Source: an uncultured Clostridia bacterium (GTDB lineage Bacteria > Bacillota_A > Clostridia > Oscillospirales > Oscillospiraceae). From it: a stretch of 8,229 nucleotides of DNA. The position numbers and the translations under genes are program-made. Positions within the stretch are counted from its first letter, which is position 1, and each line of letters begins with the position of its first letter. The stretch covers positions 1 to 8,229 of the forward strand of contig CAMZIX010000057.1 in NCBI GenBank assembly GCA_947307375.1, read 5' to 3'. Below the pieces are notes generated by a model that had not been told where the DNA came from, made no database searches, and saw nothing but the letters and a program-made list of their open reading frames with translations. Positions 1 through 5,347 of this stretch are shown here, piece by piece.

Positions 1-588
1 CGTCTCCGAATAGATGGCGGGGGAGGCGCTGGTATCGGGGAAAAGGGAGGCGTATTCCCGCGTGGAGGCCGCCGAGCGCGTCCAGCTCGGAGTAAAGCGC
101 GGCTTCTCGGGCGCTTTTTCTTCCGGCGCCTCGTCTTCGGGCTCCGTCTCCGGAACAGGCTCGGCCTCCGGCGCCTTCTCGGGCTCCGTCACCTTCTCGG
201 GCTCCGGTTTCGGAGCGGGACGGCGGATCTCCTCCGGGGCAGGCTCCTCGTCGGGCAGGACCAGCTCCTGCGGCTCCGGCACCTCGATTTTGCGGGCCTT
301 CCTGCGGCGCTCGGCGCGGCTCTGCGCCGTGACAAAGCGCTCGTCCACCTCGACGGGCTCCGGCCCGGCCGGGCGGCGCGGCTCGAAGGAGGGCTCGGCG
401 TCGCCCCGGGCATAGGAGGCCAGGTAGGCGCGCACCTCTTCCTCCGTGGGCAGGCTGCTGCGCTTCGGCGCGGGCTGCTGCGGCGGGATCTGATAGTTCT
501 CCGCCGCGGTTTCTTTTCTGTATTCGTTTATGATATCGTCCAGCGCAAAGCTTTCGCCCTGCGCCGGTACGGATTCTGTCTGGCTCAT
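1..588 (-). CDS. Hypothetical acidic Pro/Glu-rich protein, N-terminal part (C-terminus beyond the left edge)
   Basis: The frame is open from an ATG at 588 down to position 1, giving 196 visible residues and no stop. A Shine-Dalgarno site (AGAAGGA, minus strand, 598-604) lies about 9 nt before the ATG and supports this start. The N-terminus carries a compact motif, FALDDIINEYR (residues 14-24). A basic patch follows (SRAERRRKARK, about residues 89-99), and then a low-complexity, strongly acidic stretch of P-E-x-E-P/E-K repeats from about residue 117 to 163. No signal peptide or membrane segment is visible in this part, so it is probably a disordered cytoplasmic region ahead of a domain lying outside the window. 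The gene sits 20 bp downstream of rlmB on the same strand with no terminator between them, suggesting co-transcription. I do not recognise the family. An N-terminal intracellular tail of a large membrane-anchored protein is possible, but this is inference. Confidence 0.8.
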   Translation of the reverse strand, partial: MSQTESVPAQGESFALDDIINEYRKETAAENYQIPPQQPAPKRSSLPTEEEVRAYLASYARGDAEPSFEPRRPAGPEPVEVDERFVTAQSRAERRRKARKIEVPEPQELVLPDEEPAPEEIRRPAPKPEPEKVTEPEKAPEAEPVPETEPEDEAPEEKAPEKPRFTPSWTRSAASTREYASLFPDTSASPAIYSET

Positions 589-608
589 GATCTTCTGTCC
601 TTCTCTGT

Positions 609-1367
609 TCAGCTTCTCTGGCGGAGCACCTCATACAGCACGATCGCAGCGGCGGCGGAGGCGTTGAGGGAATTGATCCGCCCGCGCATCGGCAGGCTCA
701 CGATAAAATCGCAGCACTCCCGCACGAGGCGGCCCATGCCGTCGCCCTCCGAGCCGATCACCAGCGCCACCGCGCCGGAGAAGTCGGTTTTCCACAGCTC
801 GCTCTGCCCGTCGGCGGCGGTGCCGTAGACCCAGAGGCCGCGCTTTTTCAGCTCCTGCAGCGCGGCGGGGAGGTTGGCCACCCGCGCGACGGCCATATGC
901 TCGGCCGCGCCCGCGGAGGCCTTGTCCACGATGGCGGTCAGCCCCGCGCTGCGGCGCTTGGGGATCACGACCCCGTGCGCGCCGGCGCACTCCGCGCTGC
1001 GGATGATGGCGCCGAGGTTGTGCGGGTCGCTGATCTCATCGCAGACGACGATGAAGGGCGGCTCGCCGCGCTCCTCGGCGATGGCGAGGATGTCGTCGAG
1101 ACTGCAGGTGTCCCGCACGGCGCAGAGCGCGATCACGCCCTGGTGCGCGTGGGTCCTGCTCATGAAGTCCAGCTTGCGCCGGTCGCACTCGACGACGACC
1201 ACACCCTTGTCCCGCGCCTTGGAGGCGATGTGCCCCAGGGTCTTGTCCACGTCGCCGCGGGCCAGGTAGATCTTGTCGATCGAGCGTCCGGCGCGCAGCG
1301 CTTCGATGACGGCGTTGCGGCCCTCGATCAGTTCGTTTTCCACTTCAAAACTGCGTTCTTCCGACAT
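609..1367 (-). CDS. rlmB: 23S rRNA (guanosine-2'-O-)-methyltransferase RlmB, TrmH/SpoU family
   Basis: This 252-residue protein has the usual RlmB length and organisation. An N-terminal L30e-like RNA-binding domain (about residues 10-85, beginning IEGRNAVIEAL) precedes a SPOUT (trefoil-knot) methyltransferase domain. All three SPOUT motifs are present. Motif 1 is DPHNLGAIIRSAE with N117 and R123; motif 2 is LVIGSEGDGM with E207; motif 3 is SLPMRGRINSLNAS with S233 and N235. These five residues keep the spacing I recall for the conserved residues of E. coli RlmB, at a constant offset. By family knowledge the enzyme methylates the ribose of a guanosine (E. coli G2251) in the P-loop of 23S rRNA, using S-adenosylmethionine. 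The ATG at 1367 is preceded by a GGAGAGGG Shine-Dalgarno site. The gene is transcribed from a promoter at 1400-1427 and leads into the downstream hypothetical gene. A TrmH-type tRNA methylase is the alternative, but the N-terminal domain and motif 3 fit RlmB better. Confidence 0.95.
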   Translation of the reverse strand: MSEERSFEVENELIEGRNAVIEALRAGRSIDKIYLARGDVDKTLGHIASKARDKGVVVVECDRRKLDFMSRTHAHQGVIALCAVRDTCSLDDILAIAEERGEPPFIVVCDEISDPHNLGAIIRSAECAGAHGVVIPKRRSAGLTAIVDKASAGAAEHMAVARVANLPAALQELKKRGLWVYGTAADGQSELWKTDFSGAVALVIGSEGDGMGRLVRECCDFIVSLPMRGRINSLNASAAAAIVLYEVLRQRS

Positions 1368-1399
1368 AATCCCTCTCCGAGTATAATAATCCGCATATC

Positions 1400-1427
1400 A
1401 TCATACCACAGCTTTGGGAAAACGCAA
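1400..1427 (-). promoter_or_regulatory. Probable sigma-A promoter of rlmB (extended -10)
   Basis: On the minus strand a -35-like TTGCGT (1422-1427) is followed after 16 nt by TATGAT (1400-1405). The bases before the -10 read TGG, giving a TGn extended -10. The predicted start lies about 25 nt upstream of the rlmB ATG, leaving a short leader that includes the Shine-Dalgarno site. The call rests on motif match and position only. Confidence 0.6.
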
Positions 1428-1456
1428 AGAGCTTTTTTAGTTTTACAATTATTTCA

Positions 1457-1485
1457 TAGACTTCTCGCTCAAAACGGGGTATATT
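1457..1485 (+). promoter_or_regulatory. Probable sigma-A promoter of the rhomboid-like gene
   Basis: TAGACT (1457-1462) is separated by 17 nt from TATATT (1480-1485). The -10 differs from consensus at one position and the -35 matches at four of six. The predicted transcript start, near 1492, lies about 22 nt before the ATG at 1514. It is divergent from the rlmB promoter, and the two -35 elements are about 30 bp apart. Confidence 0.55.
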
Positions 1486-1498
1486 GTTTGAGAAAAGG

Positions 1499-1505
1499 AA
1501 AGGAG
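1499..1505 (+). promoter_or_regulatory. Ribosome binding site that fixes the start at 1514
   Basis: AAAGGAG lies 8 nt upstream of the ATG at 1514. An in-frame TTG at 1484 would extend the protein by 10 residues. That TTG overlaps the -10 element, lies upstream of the predicted transcript start and has no Shine-Dalgarno site, so the ATG at 1514 is preferred. Confidence 0.8.
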
Positions 1506-1513
1506 CTGTGCCC

Positions 1514-2347
1514 ATGAAAGACCCGATGTACGGCGTGGAGCGCTTTTGCCGCAGGCATCCCCGCTTCGGGATCCCCAATCTGATGCGCTACATCGCCATC
1601 GGCAGCGCCGCCTACTGGGTGCTGAATCTGATCAACCCGCTGCTGGTCAGTTATTTCAGCTTCTCGGCCGCACACGTGCTGCACGGCGAGCTCTGGCGGC
1701 TGCTGACCTTCTTCTTCATCCCGGAGAACATGGGCTGGCTGGGCCTTATCACGGTCTATTTCTACTACTGGATCGGCAGCACCCTCGAGCAGCACTGGGG
1801 TACCGGCCAATTCACGATCTATTTCTTCTCAGGCGCGATCCTGACGATGCTGTACGGCATCCTGATGTACCTGATCTTCGGGCTCGATATGTACCTGACG
1901 CCGACCTACGTGTATCTGGCGATGTTCTTCGCCTTCGCGGTGTTCTTCCCGGATCTGCAGGTGCTGCTGTTCTTCATCCTCCCGATCAAGATCAAATACC
2001 TGGCCTATCTGGACGCGGCCTTCTTCGTCTACGGGATCATCTCCTCGCCCTTCCCGTACAATCTGCTGCCGGTCGTGGCGACGCTGAACTTCCTGCTTTT
2101 CTGCGGGGGAGAGCTCTGGCGCTCGGTCCGCGGGCAGCGGGTCAGCAAAAACGCGGTCAACTTCCGGCGCGAGTCCCGGCGCATCCGTCAGGAGCAGGCG
2201 CAGCAGCTCTATCATCACAAGTGCGCGGTCTGCGGCCGCACGGACACGGACTATCCGGAGCTGGAGTTCCGCTACTGCTCGCGCTGCGCGGGCTACCACT
2301 GCTTCTGCCAGGACCACATCAACAATCACATCCATTTCACCGAGTAA
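1514..2347 (+). CDS. Rhomboid-like polytopic membrane protein with C-terminal zinc ribbon, probable pseudoprotease
   Basis: The protein has 277 residues. About six hydrophobic segments span roughly residues 24-200: near 24-45, 75-92, 99-121, 130-146, 148-167 and 183-200. Rhomboid hallmarks are visible: the loop-1 motif GELWRLLTFFF (W61, R62) and the GxxLExxxG motif GSTLEQHWG (residues 88-96, E92). The catalytic parts are not. Where rhomboids have GxSG before a conserved proline there is LTPTYVY (128-134, proline at P146). The region expected to hold the last-helix histidine reads VVATLNFLLFCGG with no histidine. A basic linker (about 203-226) leads to a tail with paired cysteines CAVC (237/240) and CSRC (255/258), followed by C263, C265, H262, H268, H272 and H274, consistent with one or two zinc sites. 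The fold assignment is fairly secure; loss of proteolysis is inferred from the missing residues. A role in binding or handling membrane proteins, as in Derlins and iRhoms, is speculation. The gene is monocistronic, closed by the terminator at 2351-2378. Confidence 0.82.
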   Translation: MKDPMYGVERFCRRHPRFGIPNLMRYIAIGSAAYWVLNLINPLLVSYFSFSAAHVLHGELWRLLTFFFIPENMGWLGLITVYFYYWIGSTLEQHWGTGQFTIYFFSGAILTMLYGILMYLIFGLDMYLTPTYVYLAMFFAFAVFFPDLQVLLFFILPIKIKYLAYLDAAFFVYGIISSPFPYNLLPVVATLNFLLFCGGELWRSVRGQRVSKNAVNFRRESRRIRQEQAQQLYHHKCAVCGRTDTDYPELEFRYCSRCAGYHCFCQDHINNHIHFTE

Positions 2348-2350
2348 AAC

Positions 2351-2378
2351 CGGGCTCCTTTCGGAGCCCGTTTTTTTT
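2351..2378 (+). terminator. Intrinsic terminator of the rhomboid-like gene
   Basis: A perfect 8-bp GC-rich stem (CGGGCTCC / GGAGCCCG) with a TTTC loop is followed at once by eight Ts (2371-2378). It begins 3 nt after the stop codon at 2347. Confidence 0.95.
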
Positions 2379-2382
2379 CGGG

Positions 2383-2393
2383 ATTTGGGAAAA
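2383..2393 (+). repeat. Short intergenic motif ATTTGGGAAAA, first of two identical copies
   Basis: The 11-mer lies 5 nt past the T-tract of the preceding terminator. An identical copy lies at 2612-2622, 4 nt past the next terminator, and the core TTTGGGAAAA also occurs at 1413-1422 in the divergent promoter region. All three fall in non-coding DNA. No function is assigned; chance in AT-rich gaps is possible. Confidence 0.35.
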
Positions 2394-2399
2394 TAATGC

Positions 2400-2431
2400 T
2401 TGCATTTGGAAAGGGGTTGTGCTAATATAAT
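2400..2431 (+). promoter_or_regulatory. Promoter of the tRNA-Pro gene
   Basis: TTGCAT (2400-2405) is followed after 17 nt by TAATAT (2423-2428), directly preceded by TGC, so it reads as an extended -10. An overlapping perfect TATAAT (2426-2431) would give a 20-nt spacer, so the exact -10 register is uncertain. The predicted start leaves a leader of about 60 nt before the mature tRNA. Confidence 0.7.
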
Positions 2432-2436
2432 CGGGC

Positions 2437-2453
2437 GAACGCGAGAGGCGTTC
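2437..2453 (+). other. Small hairpin in the tRNA-Pro leader
   Basis: GAACGC (2437-2442) pairs with GCGTTC (2448-2453) around a 5-nt GAGAG loop: a 6-bp perfect stem at the very start of the predicted transcript. No T-run long enough for termination follows. Confidence 0.45.
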
Positions 2454-2466
2454 TTTACATACCGGG

Positions 2467-2488
2467 TCGCGGCCCAAGAAGGGCGCGA
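2467..2488 (+). other. Second, stronger hairpin in the tRNA-Pro leader
   Basis: TCGC plus GCCC (2467-2475, with G2471 bulged) pairs with GGGC plus GCGA (2481-2488) around an AAGAA loop, giving 8 bp in total. It ends 11 nt before the mature tRNA 5' end, so it could shape 5' processing by RNase P or another nuclease. The structure is read by eye, without an energy calculation. Confidence 0.45.
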
Positions 2489-2499
2489 TTTGGAGTTAT

Positions 2500-2575
2500 C
2501 CGGGTGTAGCGCAGATGGTAGCGCGCTTGAATGGGGTTCAAGAGGCCGCTGGTTCAAATCCAGTCACTCGGACCA
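2500..2575 (+). tRNA. tRNA-Pro (anticodon GGG), CCA encoded
   Basis: The 76-nt sequence folds into a complete cloverleaf. The acceptor stem is CCGGGTG / CACTCGG, followed by discriminator A73 and an encoded CCA (2573-2575). T8 A9 lead into a D-stem GCGC / GCGC with the loop AGATGGTA. The anticodon stem CTTGA / TCAAG encloses the loop ATGGGGT, placing GGG at 34-36 and G at 37. The variable loop is 5 nt (AGGCC), and the T-arm is GCTGG / CCAGT with loop TTCAAAT. C1:G72, A73, G35, G36 and G37 all match known bacterial proline identity features. It reads CCC and CCU codons. It is a single-gene unit with its own promoter and terminator. Confidence 0.96.
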
Positions 2576-2579
2576 GGAA

Positions 2580-2608
2580 AGGAGTATGCACGGCATGCTC
2601 CTTTTTTT
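2580..2608 (+). terminator. Intrinsic terminator of the tRNA-Pro gene
   Basis: A 10-bp stem (AGGAGTATGC / GCATGCTCCT, one T-G wobble) with a 3-nt ACG loop is followed by a run of seven Ts (2602-2608). It begins 5 nt after the CCA end. Confidence 0.92.
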
Positions 2609-2611
2609 GAT

Positions 2612-2622
2612 ATTTGGGAAAA
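2612..2622 (+). repeat. Short intergenic motif ATTTGGGAAAA, second copy
   Basis: Identical to 2383-2393 and again just past a terminator T-tract. It precedes the membrane/HAD fusion gene, for which no convincing promoter is otherwise visible in 2609-2683. Confidence 0.35.
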
Positions 2623-2670
2623 GCGCATGGAACGGCGGCCCTTCCTTTGCTTTCGATCTTTTACGCACGC

Positions 2671-2675
2671 GGGAG
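2671..2675 (+). promoter_or_regulatory. Ribosome binding site that fixes the start at 2684
   Basis: GGGAG lies 8 nt before the ATG at 2684. The same frame stays open upstream to an ATG at 2531, but that extension would read through the tRNA and its terminator, so it is rejected. Confidence 0.75.
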
Positions 2676-2683
2676 AAACACTT

Positions 2684-3985
2684 ATGAAAAAGCATCATCG
2701 TTTACCAGTCCCCGGACAGCGGATCTTCCGTTCCGCGGTATCCGTGGGCGTCTGCCTGCTTATCTATCTGCTGCGCGGACACCGGGGCATTCCCTTTTAT
2801 TCCGCGATCGCCGCGATCCAGTGCATCCAGCCCTACACGAAGGATATGCACGGCGTTGCCCGGAAGCGTTTCCTCGGCACGGTCATCGGGGCCGTGTGGG
2901 GCCTCGTCTTTCTGCTGCTGGAGCTGGAGCTGATCGGGGGCGGCATGACGGTCGAGCCGCTGCACTACATCCTGGTCCCGGTGTTCCTGTGCTTTACGCT
3001 CTACTCCACCGTGCTGCTGCACGTCCAGGAGATGGCCTATTTCACCGGCGTCGTCTTTCTCGCGATCACGGTCAGCCATATCTCGGACGCCAACCCCTAT
3101 CTTTTTACCTTCAACCGTCTGCTGGATACCTCGATCGGCATCGCCGTGGCCTCTGTCGTCAACCGGGTCCACATGCCGCGCGCACGCAATACAGACACGC
3201 TCTTCGTCTCTGAGCTCGGCCACAGCCTTCTGGATTCGGAGAGCAGGCTGACGCCTTATTCCAGGGTCGAATTGAACCGCCTGATGGACGACGGCATGAA
3301 GTTCAGCCTCTCCACGATCCAGACCCAGGCGACCGTGCGCGAGCTGCTGCCGGGTGTGAACCTGCGTTATCCGATCGTTACGATGGACGGCGCCGCGCTC
3401 TATGACATGGGGAGCCTTTCTTATCTGAAGACGACGCCGATGAGCGAGGAGAAGGCGGCCCGGCTCATCGCCTGGAGCCGCGGGCGCGATCTGCCGTTCT
3501 TCGCCTACAGCATCGAGCAGAACCTGCTGGTGATCCGCTTCCGCGAGCTGGCAAACGAGGGCATGCGGCAGCTGTTTGAAAAGAAAAAGGGCTCGCCCTA
3601 CCGCAATTTCATCCGCAGCGAGGCGGACTCCTGCAGCCACATCGTCTATCTGCTGATCCTCGACACCCATGAACGGATCGAAGAGACTTATCGGGCGCTG
3701 ACGGCCGAGCCCTGGATCGCGGATTACCGCGCGGTCAGGCGCGTTTCGGACTATGAGGGCTATTCCATCCTGAAGATTTATGACGCATCCTGCTCACGCG
3801 CCGCCATGCTGCGCGAGCTGGAGCGCCTGATGGGGACGAAGGAGACCGTTCTTTTCGGCGGCGAGCCGGACGGGAACAACGTCGTGATCCCGAACTCGGA
3901 CCGGAACCTGCTCGTCCGCGAACTGAAGCGCCGCTTCGAGCCGATCGATCTCCGCTGTTGGAGGAGCATTTTCCGCTGGCGGTAA
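2684..3985 (+). CDS. Aromatic-acid-exporter-like (FUSC/ArAE) membrane protein fused to a degenerate HAD-IIB-like domain
   Basis: The protein has 433 residues. The first ~165 form a membrane domain with about six hydrophobic segments (near 14-31, 36-50, 62-84, 94-113, 119-133, 146-160). It carries two motifs typical of the family: RKRFLGTVIGAVWG (60-73) and NRLLDTSIGIAVASVVN (144-160). From residue 173 the pattern follows a HAD-IIB (Cof-type) phosphatase, with catalytic positions altered. Motif I, normally DLDGTLLD, reads ELGHSLLD (177-184). The motif II region reads STIQT (210-214) instead of a T-G-R type. The NGA signature reads MDGAALYD (234-241). The motif IV region reads FGGEPDGNN (391-399) rather than FGDxxND. 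Phosphatase activity is therefore unlikely and a ligand-sensing or scaffold role is plausible; both are inferences. Transport of aromatic or amphipathic acids is known for some ArAE members but not shown here. It lies downstream of the tRNA terminator without an obvious promoter and ends 13 nt before the next promoter. Confidence 0.78.
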   Translation: MKKHHRLPVPGQRIFRSAVSVGVCLLIYLLRGHRGIPFYSAIAAIQCIQPYTKDMHGVARKRFLGTVIGAVWGLVFLLLELELIGGGMTVEPLHYILVPVFLCFTLYSTVLLHVQEMAYFTGVVFLAITVSHISDANPYLFTFNRLLDTSIGIAVASVVNRVHMPRARNTDTLFVSELGHSLLDSESRLTPYSRVELNRLMDDGMKFSLSTIQTQATVRELLPGVNLRYPIVTMDGAALYDMGSLSYLKTTPMSEEKAARLIAWSRGRDLPFFAYSIEQNLLVIRFRELANEGMRQLFEKKKGSPYRNFIRSEADSCSHIVYLLILDTHERIEETYRALTAEPWIADYRAVRRVSDYEGYSILKIYDASCSRAAMLRELERLMGTKETVLFGGEPDGNNVVIPNSDRNLLVRELKRRFEPIDLRCWRSIFRWR

Positions 3986-3998
3986 GACGAGAGGCGGC

Positions 3999-4027
3999 TT
4001 GACCTTTTGACGATTTCTTATTAGAAT
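3999..4027 (+). promoter_or_regulatory. Sigma-A promoter of the cysteine desulfidase / M16C peptidase operon
   Basis: TTGACC (3999-4004) and TAGAAT (4022-4027) are separated by exactly 17 nt; each matches consensus at five of six bases. The predicted start, near 4034, gives a leader of about 27 nt containing the Shine-Dalgarno site GGGGAGGG (4046-4053). No operator or riboswitch fits in so short a leader. Confidence 0.75.
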
Positions 4028-4060
4028 AGAAACGACAGATAAAGCGGGGAGGGCTGTGCC

Positions 4061-5335
4061 ATGCATCGGGACCATCCGCATTACTCATGGTATGTGCAGA
4101 TCCTGAAAGAGGAGCTGCTGCCCGCGATGGGCTGTACCGAGCCGATCGCTATCGCCTATGCCGCCGCCAGGGCACGGGCTGTTCTCGGCAAAAGGCCGGA
4201 GCGCCTGCTGGTAGAAGTCAGCGGCAATATCATCAAGAATGTCAAGAGCGTGGTCGTGCCGCATACCGGCGGCCTGCGCGGCATTCCGGCCGCCGCGGCC
4301 GCAGGCGTCATGGCGGGGGACGCGGAGGCGGAGCTGGAGGTCCTCTCCCATGTGACCGAAGACGAGATCGCCGCGATGGCGGCGTATCTGAACGCGACGC
4401 CCATCGAGGTGCGCCATGCGGACACAGGGCATATCTTCGACATTCAGGTCAGTGCTTTTGCCGGGGAGGAATCCGCCTCGGTGCGCATCGTGGATTACCA
4501 CACCAACGTGGTCCTGGTGCGCCGCAACGGCGCCGTCCTGCTGGAAAAGGAGATCGCCGCGGCCGAGGACGGGCTCACCGACCGCAGCTTCATGAGCGTC
4601 GAGGGCATCACGGACTTTGCGGAGAGCGTCGAGCCCGAGGACGTGCGCGAGATCCTGCAGCGGCAGATCGACTACAACATGGCGATCGCGGAAGAAGGGC
4701 TCCGGAACAGCTACGGCGCCAACATCGGCAAGACCCTGCTGCGCGGGCACGAGGACTGCCTGGACTACAAGCTGCGGGCCTGGGCCGCCGCGGCCAGCGA
4801 TGCGCGCATGAACGGCTGTGAGCTGCCTGTGGTCATCAACAGCGGCAGCGGCAACCAGGGCATCACCGCCAGCGTCCCCGTGATCGTCTACGCCCGGGAG
4901 ACCGGGAAGAGCGAGGATGAGCTGCTGCGCGCGCTGGTCGTCTCGAACCTGGTGACGACCCACCTGAAGACCGGCATCGGGCGGCTTTCGGCCTACTGCG
5001 GCGCGGTCAGCGCCGGCTGCGGCGCCGCGGCGGGCGTCGCCTGGCTGCAGGGCGGCCGCTTCCACAAGATCGCCCATGTGATCGTCAACGCCGTCGCCGT
5101 TACCTCCGGCATCGTCTGCGACGGCGCCAAGGCCAGCTGCGCGGCCAAGATCGCCTCCGCGGTGGACGCGGGGCTGCTGGCGATCGACATGTACCGCGAC
5201 GGCAATCAGTTTTACGGCGGCGAGGGCATCGTGAAAAAGGGCGTGGAAAACACCATCGCCAACGTGGGGCGTCTCGCCCGCTTCGGCATGGAGCAGACAG
5301 ATAAAGAGATCATCGCACTGATGATGGAAACATAA
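4061..5335 (+). CDS. L-cysteine desulfidase / Fe-S serine dehydratase alpha-type protein (UPF0597, CyuA/CdsB family)
   Basis: The protein has 424 residues, close to the ~430 usual for the single-chain UPF0597 (E. coli YhaM/CyuA; archaeal CdsB) family. Signature segments are MGCTEPIA (C25), VSGNIIKN (53-60), VVINSGSGNQGI (257-268), LSAYCGAVSAGCGAAAG (309-325) and GIVCDGAKASC (350-360). In the Methanocaldococcus enzyme a cysteine equivalent to C25 is proposed as the catalytic base and three later cysteines hold a [4Fe-4S] cluster; here C313, C353 and C360 are the best ligand candidates, with C320 also nearby. The family reaction is L-cysteine to pyruvate, ammonia and sulfide. Some members are annotated as L-serine ammonia-lyase, which shares the fold, so the substrate is not certain. 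It is soluble and cytoplasmic, with an oxygen-labile cluster expected. It is first in an operon with the M16C peptidase, 12 nt apart. The ATG at 4061 has a strong Shine-Dalgarno site 7-8 nt upstream. Confidence 0.88.
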   Translation: MHRDHPHYSWYVQILKEELLPAMGCTEPIAIAYAAARARAVLGKRPERLLVEVSGNIIKNVKSVVVPHTGGLRGIPAAAAAGVMAGDAEAELEVLSHVTEDEIAAMAAYLNATPIEVRHADTGHIFDIQVSAFAGEESASVRIVDYHTNVVLVRRNGAVLLEKEIAAAEDGLTDRSFMSVEGITDFAESVEPEDVREILQRQIDYNMAIAEEGLRNSYGANIGKTLLRGHEDCLDYKLRAWAAAASDARMNGCELPVVINSGSGNQGITASVPVIVYARETGKSEDELLRALVVSNLVTTHLKTGIGRLSAYCGAVSAGCGAAAGVAWLQGGRFHKIAHVIVNAVAVTSGIVCDGAKASCAAKIASAVDAGLLAIDMYRDGNQFYGGEGIVKKGVENTIANVGRLARFGMEQTDKEIIALMMET

Positions 5336-5347
5336 GGAGGAACAAGT

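Noticed and set aside
14..415. Plus-strand Ser/Gly/Ala-rich open frame of 133 codons.
   Set aside because: It is the complement of the acidic repeat region of the minus-strand hypothetical gene. The repetitive composition mirrors the P/E repeats, and that minus-strand gene has a good start and stays open to the window edge.
1484..1513. TTG start that would add 10 residues to the rhomboid-like protein.
   Set aside because: It overlaps the predicted -10 element and has no ribosome binding site; the ATG at 1514 has AAAGGAG 8 nt upstream.
897..1517. Plus-strand open frame of 206 codons opposite rlmB.
   Set aside because: It is antisense to a gene with complete RlmB motifs and has no recognisable domain or ribosome binding site.
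2500..2575. tRNA-Pro as an integration site (att) for a mobile element.
   Set aside because: No integrase, no duplicated tRNA 3' end and no change in gene style are visible in the window.
2531..2683. Upstream in-frame extension of the FUSC/HAD gene, starting at an ATG at 2531.
   Set aside because: It begins inside the tRNA anticodon region and runs through the tRNA and its terminator, without a Shine-Dalgarno site. The ATG at 2684 has GGGAG at proper spacing.
2609..2683. Possible promoter for the FUSC/HAD fusion gene.
   Set aside because: TTGGGA at 2614 could serve as a -35, but no acceptable -10 lies 16-18 nt further on. Transcription may start from a non-standard promoter or by read-through; no feature is claimed.
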